From contig CANDFU010000075.1 of NCBI GenBank assembly GCA_947384095.1, positions 1-7,641 on the forward strand: a stretch of 7,641 bases of DNA, written 5' to 3'. Source of the stretch: an uncultured Roseburia sp. GTDB taxonomy: Bacteria > Bacillota > Clostridia > Lachnospirales > Lachnospiraceae. This document shows positions 5,898 to 7,641 of this stretch, one piece after another. A program made the position numbers and the translations under genes. How positions within the stretch are numbered: position 1 is the stretch's first letter; every line of letters begins with the position of its first letter. The notes under the pieces were generated by a model. The model was given only the letters and a program-made list of their open reading frames with translations. It searched no databases and was not told the origin of the DNA.

Positions 5898-6893
5898 ATG
5901 AAAAGCGATCGTATCCATATTGATGAGAAGGATTATCTGCAGTATCAACAGATCTTTTTTTCACTTCCCAGAGAGAAGCAGAATGAGATCCGACAGTTTC
6001 TGTCAGAGGATTATAAGGCGCGGGGTGTATTCAACTTTTACCAGGAGCTTAAAATGAGATCACGGTTTGTGGATGCCCAGCGGGATATCAGTCGGCAGAG
6101 TGATACGCTGCAGCTTCACAGCCACTCTTTTTATGAGCTGTTGTATTGTTGTTCCGGCAATTTGGAATATCTTCTGGGAACAGAGCGTTATCAGATCGAA
6201 AAAGGCGATATTATTATGATTCCGCCCGGCCTCAGTCATCGGCCACTTTTTACAGGGAAAATGAACAATGAGTATTATGAGCGCATTGTGATCTGGATCA
6301 GCACGGATTTTGCCGGTTCCTGTAAGAGCCTCTGGCCCGATCTTTCTATAAGCGAATCTCTGGATTCCGACAGAATCTATTCGCCGAAAGGTCATGTCCT
6401 GCATACCGGGAAGGGACAGTGGGAGTTTCTTTCCGAATATTTTACACGCATTTATATGGAAGCTGTCCGCCAGAGCAGAGCGTGTGAAAGTGTCCTGTGT
6501 GGAAATGCGCTCGCACTGATGGGACTGCTCTCACGGGCAGTGTCGGGGGAGATACAGACGATAACAGAAAAAGAAGATCTGCTGGATGATGTTGTCCGCT
6601 TCATTGAAAAGCATATGGATGAAAAGATCACGCTGGAGGATACGGCGCATCATTTTTATATCAGTCAGAGCAAGCTCAGCAAGCTGTTTCGCAGCCGTAT
6701 GGATATCAGTTTCTATCAGTTTGTCACACAGCGCCGTCTCATTGCCGCCAAGCTTCTGATTGAGAGGGGGACGCCTTTAAACCAGATCGGGGAGCAGGTC
6801 GGTTTCTGCGACTATGCGGCATTTTACCGCGCTTTCAGACGAGAATACCGCCTCTCCCCGATTCAGTATAAAAACCTGGTCTGCCAGAAATAA
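5898..6893 (+). CDS. AraC-family transcriptional regulator with cupin sensor domain
   Basis: This 331-residue cytoplasmic DNA-binding regulator has an N-terminal extension (1-55), a cupin-type AraC sensor domain (about 60-125, with HSHSFYELLY at 74-83 and the GDIIMIPPGLSHRP turn at 103-116), a linker region, and a C-terminal double helix-turn-helix domain (about 228-327). The two HTH units are ITLEDTAHHFYISQSKLSKL (244-263) and the segment 292-321, containing IGEQVGF and AFYRAFRREY and ending in LSP. These are standard AraC/XylS positions. Such proteins usually sense a sugar or derivative and activate a neighbouring uptake operon. The gene is divergent from the symporter-esterase operon with 165 bp between start codons, and convergent with the GH3 gene (12-bp gap), so control of the symporter operon is the natural inference. 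The inducer is unknown. Confidence 0.93.
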   Translation: MKSDRIHIDEKDYLQYQQIFFSLPREKQNEIRQFLSEDYKARGVFNFYQELKMRSRFVDAQRDISRQSDTLQLHSHSFYELLYCCSGNLEYLLGTERYQIEKGDIIMIPPGLSHRPLFTGKMNNEYYERIVIWISTDFAGSCKSLWPDLSISESLDSDRIYSPKGHVLHTGKGQWEFLSEYFTRIYMEAVRQSRACESVLCGNALALMGLLSRAVSGEIQTITEKEDLLDDVVRFIEKHMDEKITLEDTAHHFYISQSKLSKLFRSRMDISFYQFVTQRRLIAAKLLIERGTPLNQIGEQVGFCDYAAFYRAFRREYRLSPIQYKNLVCQK

Positions 6894-6905
6894 AACGATG
6901 TATTT

Positions 6906-7641
6906 TTAGAATGGGCTTTTCATTTCCTGACGCAGCGAAATGGTTACTTTTTCCACCGATAAACCACTTGCTCCGAAATAGAGCCTGATATAGTGGCTGT
7001 TTCCGAAAATCATGCCGAGATCTCTTGTCTCTGTAATTTCTGCGCCTTTTGTGCCGCGGACGCTGACGGTCGTTTTCAGTATGTTGTCGTAGAAAACGGA
7101 TACAGGGAGCTGCGCCAGTTCTCCGAGCGCTGATTTCATGGTAAATGAAATATCATAAAGTCCCGGTCTGGGCATACGGATGCCGAACACAATGCTGCTG
7201 TCTTTGCTGGTATTCCAGTCTTTGCCGGAAATTGTGACGGTATCCGTCGCCTCGTCCGCCGTATAATAGATCAGGTCTTCCGGAGAAAAACCGTCGTCTC
7301 CGGAGGCTTTCCGGTCATTTAATTCTTCATCGCCGATCATTTCCATCTCGTAGAGCATGGCGGGGCTTTTTAAAATAAAGCCAAGGATATTGACCGCGTT
7401 TCGCTGCAGCATGGCCCGACTGACTGTGCCGGCGGAGAGGGCCTCTGCGACGTTATCCTGGGCGGGGTCTGCGGCGTCCGTACAGACCATGAACAAATCG
7501 TTTTGCGCCGCGATCATCACGGAGCGGTTTGTTACATCACCCGGTTCTCCTTCCGTATTTCCGGCGGCCCACCAGTCGGTCATGACGATGCCGGAAAATC
7601 CCCATTCTTTTCTGAGAACCGTTGTTAAAAGGTCATAGTTG
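6906..7641 (-). CDS. Glycoside hydrolase family 3 enzyme, C-terminal part (5' end beyond the window)
   Basis: The gene enters from the right edge; about 244 residues are visible, ending at TAA 6908-6906. The first residues contain KEWGFSGIVMTDWW, the GH3 motif carrying the catalytic nucleophile aspartate (Asp in TDW, codon 7577-7575). The end of the TIM barrel follows: AAQNDLFMV and a helical stretch typical of GH3 barrels (EALSAGTVSRAMLQRNAVNI). Only about 220 residues follow the nucleophile. The last 130 or so look like a beta-sandwich (VTISGKDWNT, RMPRPGLYDISF, LPVSVFYDN, HYIRLYFGASGLSVEKVTIS), not the alpha/beta sandwich that normally follows the barrel. I infer a permuted GH3, with the alpha/beta domain upstream outside the window, ending in an accessory beta domain that may bind carbohydrate. 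The activity is probably beta-glucosidase or a related exo-glycosidase; specificity is not readable. Confidence 0.88.
   Translation of the reverse strand, partial: NYDLLTTVLRKEWGFSGIVMTDWWAAGNTEGEPGDVTNRSVMIAAQNDLFMVCTDAADPAQDNVAEALSAGTVSRAMLQRNAVNILGFILKSPAMLYEMEMIGDEELNDRKASGDDGFSPEDLIYYTADEATDTVTISGKDWNTSKDSSIVFGIRMPRPGLYDISFTMKSALGELAQLPVSVFYDNILKTTVSVRGTKGAEITETRDLGMIFGNSHYIRLYFGASGLSVEKVTISLRQEMKSPF

Noticed and set aside
6871..6905. A possible bidirectional terminator between the convergent AraC-family and GH3 genes
   Set aside because: Only a 4-bp CTGG/CCAG stem is visible, without a directly following T tract on either strand.

Overview
The window suggests a Gram-positive, Clostridia-like bacterium, probably close to Lachnospiraceae. 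The reasons are strong purine-rich Shine-Dalgarno (SD) sequences, a GPH-type sugar symporter with an AraC regulator and a GH3 enzyme, and a contractile-tail gene set of the type found in such genomes. No rRNA, tRNA, CRISPR array or transposase is visible, so the taxonomy is inference.

Left part (1-2750, all minus strand): the promoter-proximal end of a contractile injection system or phage-tail-like operon. In transcription order it holds a tail sheath protein (2650-914), a gp19-like tail tube protein (889-464), a tail-assembly chaperone with a CPHC motif (446-75), and a DUF6760-like small tail protein (from about 93 off the left edge). The last of these has no start codon. It lies exactly in the -1 frame of the chaperone, behind a canonical slippery heptamer A-AAT-TTT and a hairpin 6 nt downstream, so it is probably made as a frameshift fusion, as in the G/GT tail chaperones of phages. 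Upstream of the sheath gene are a TAGAAT -10 box, two 11-bp-spaced CTGTTA repeats resembling a PhoB/PhoP box, and an SD that sits 35 nt from its ATG but is brought to about 9 nt if an intervening 8-bp hairpin folds.

Middle (2651-2977): an intergenic spacer with the operon promoter, a strong minus-strand terminator for the upstream esterase operon, and a 15-bp direct repeat that duplicates one arm of that terminator.

Right part (2978-7641): a carbohydrate-use locus. A GPH/MelB-type symporter (5732-4368) and a type-B carboxylesterase (4354-2978) form a tightly coupled minus-strand operon. A divergent AraC-family regulator (5898-6893, plus) shares a 165-bp control region with it, which holds a perfect 9-bp inverted repeat. 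The 3' end of a GH3 glycosidase (7641-6906, minus) converges on the regulator with a 12-bp gap. A plausible reading is uptake and de-esterification of a plant-type glycoside, with the GH3 enzyme cleaving it, under local AraC control. The substrate cannot be told from the sequence.
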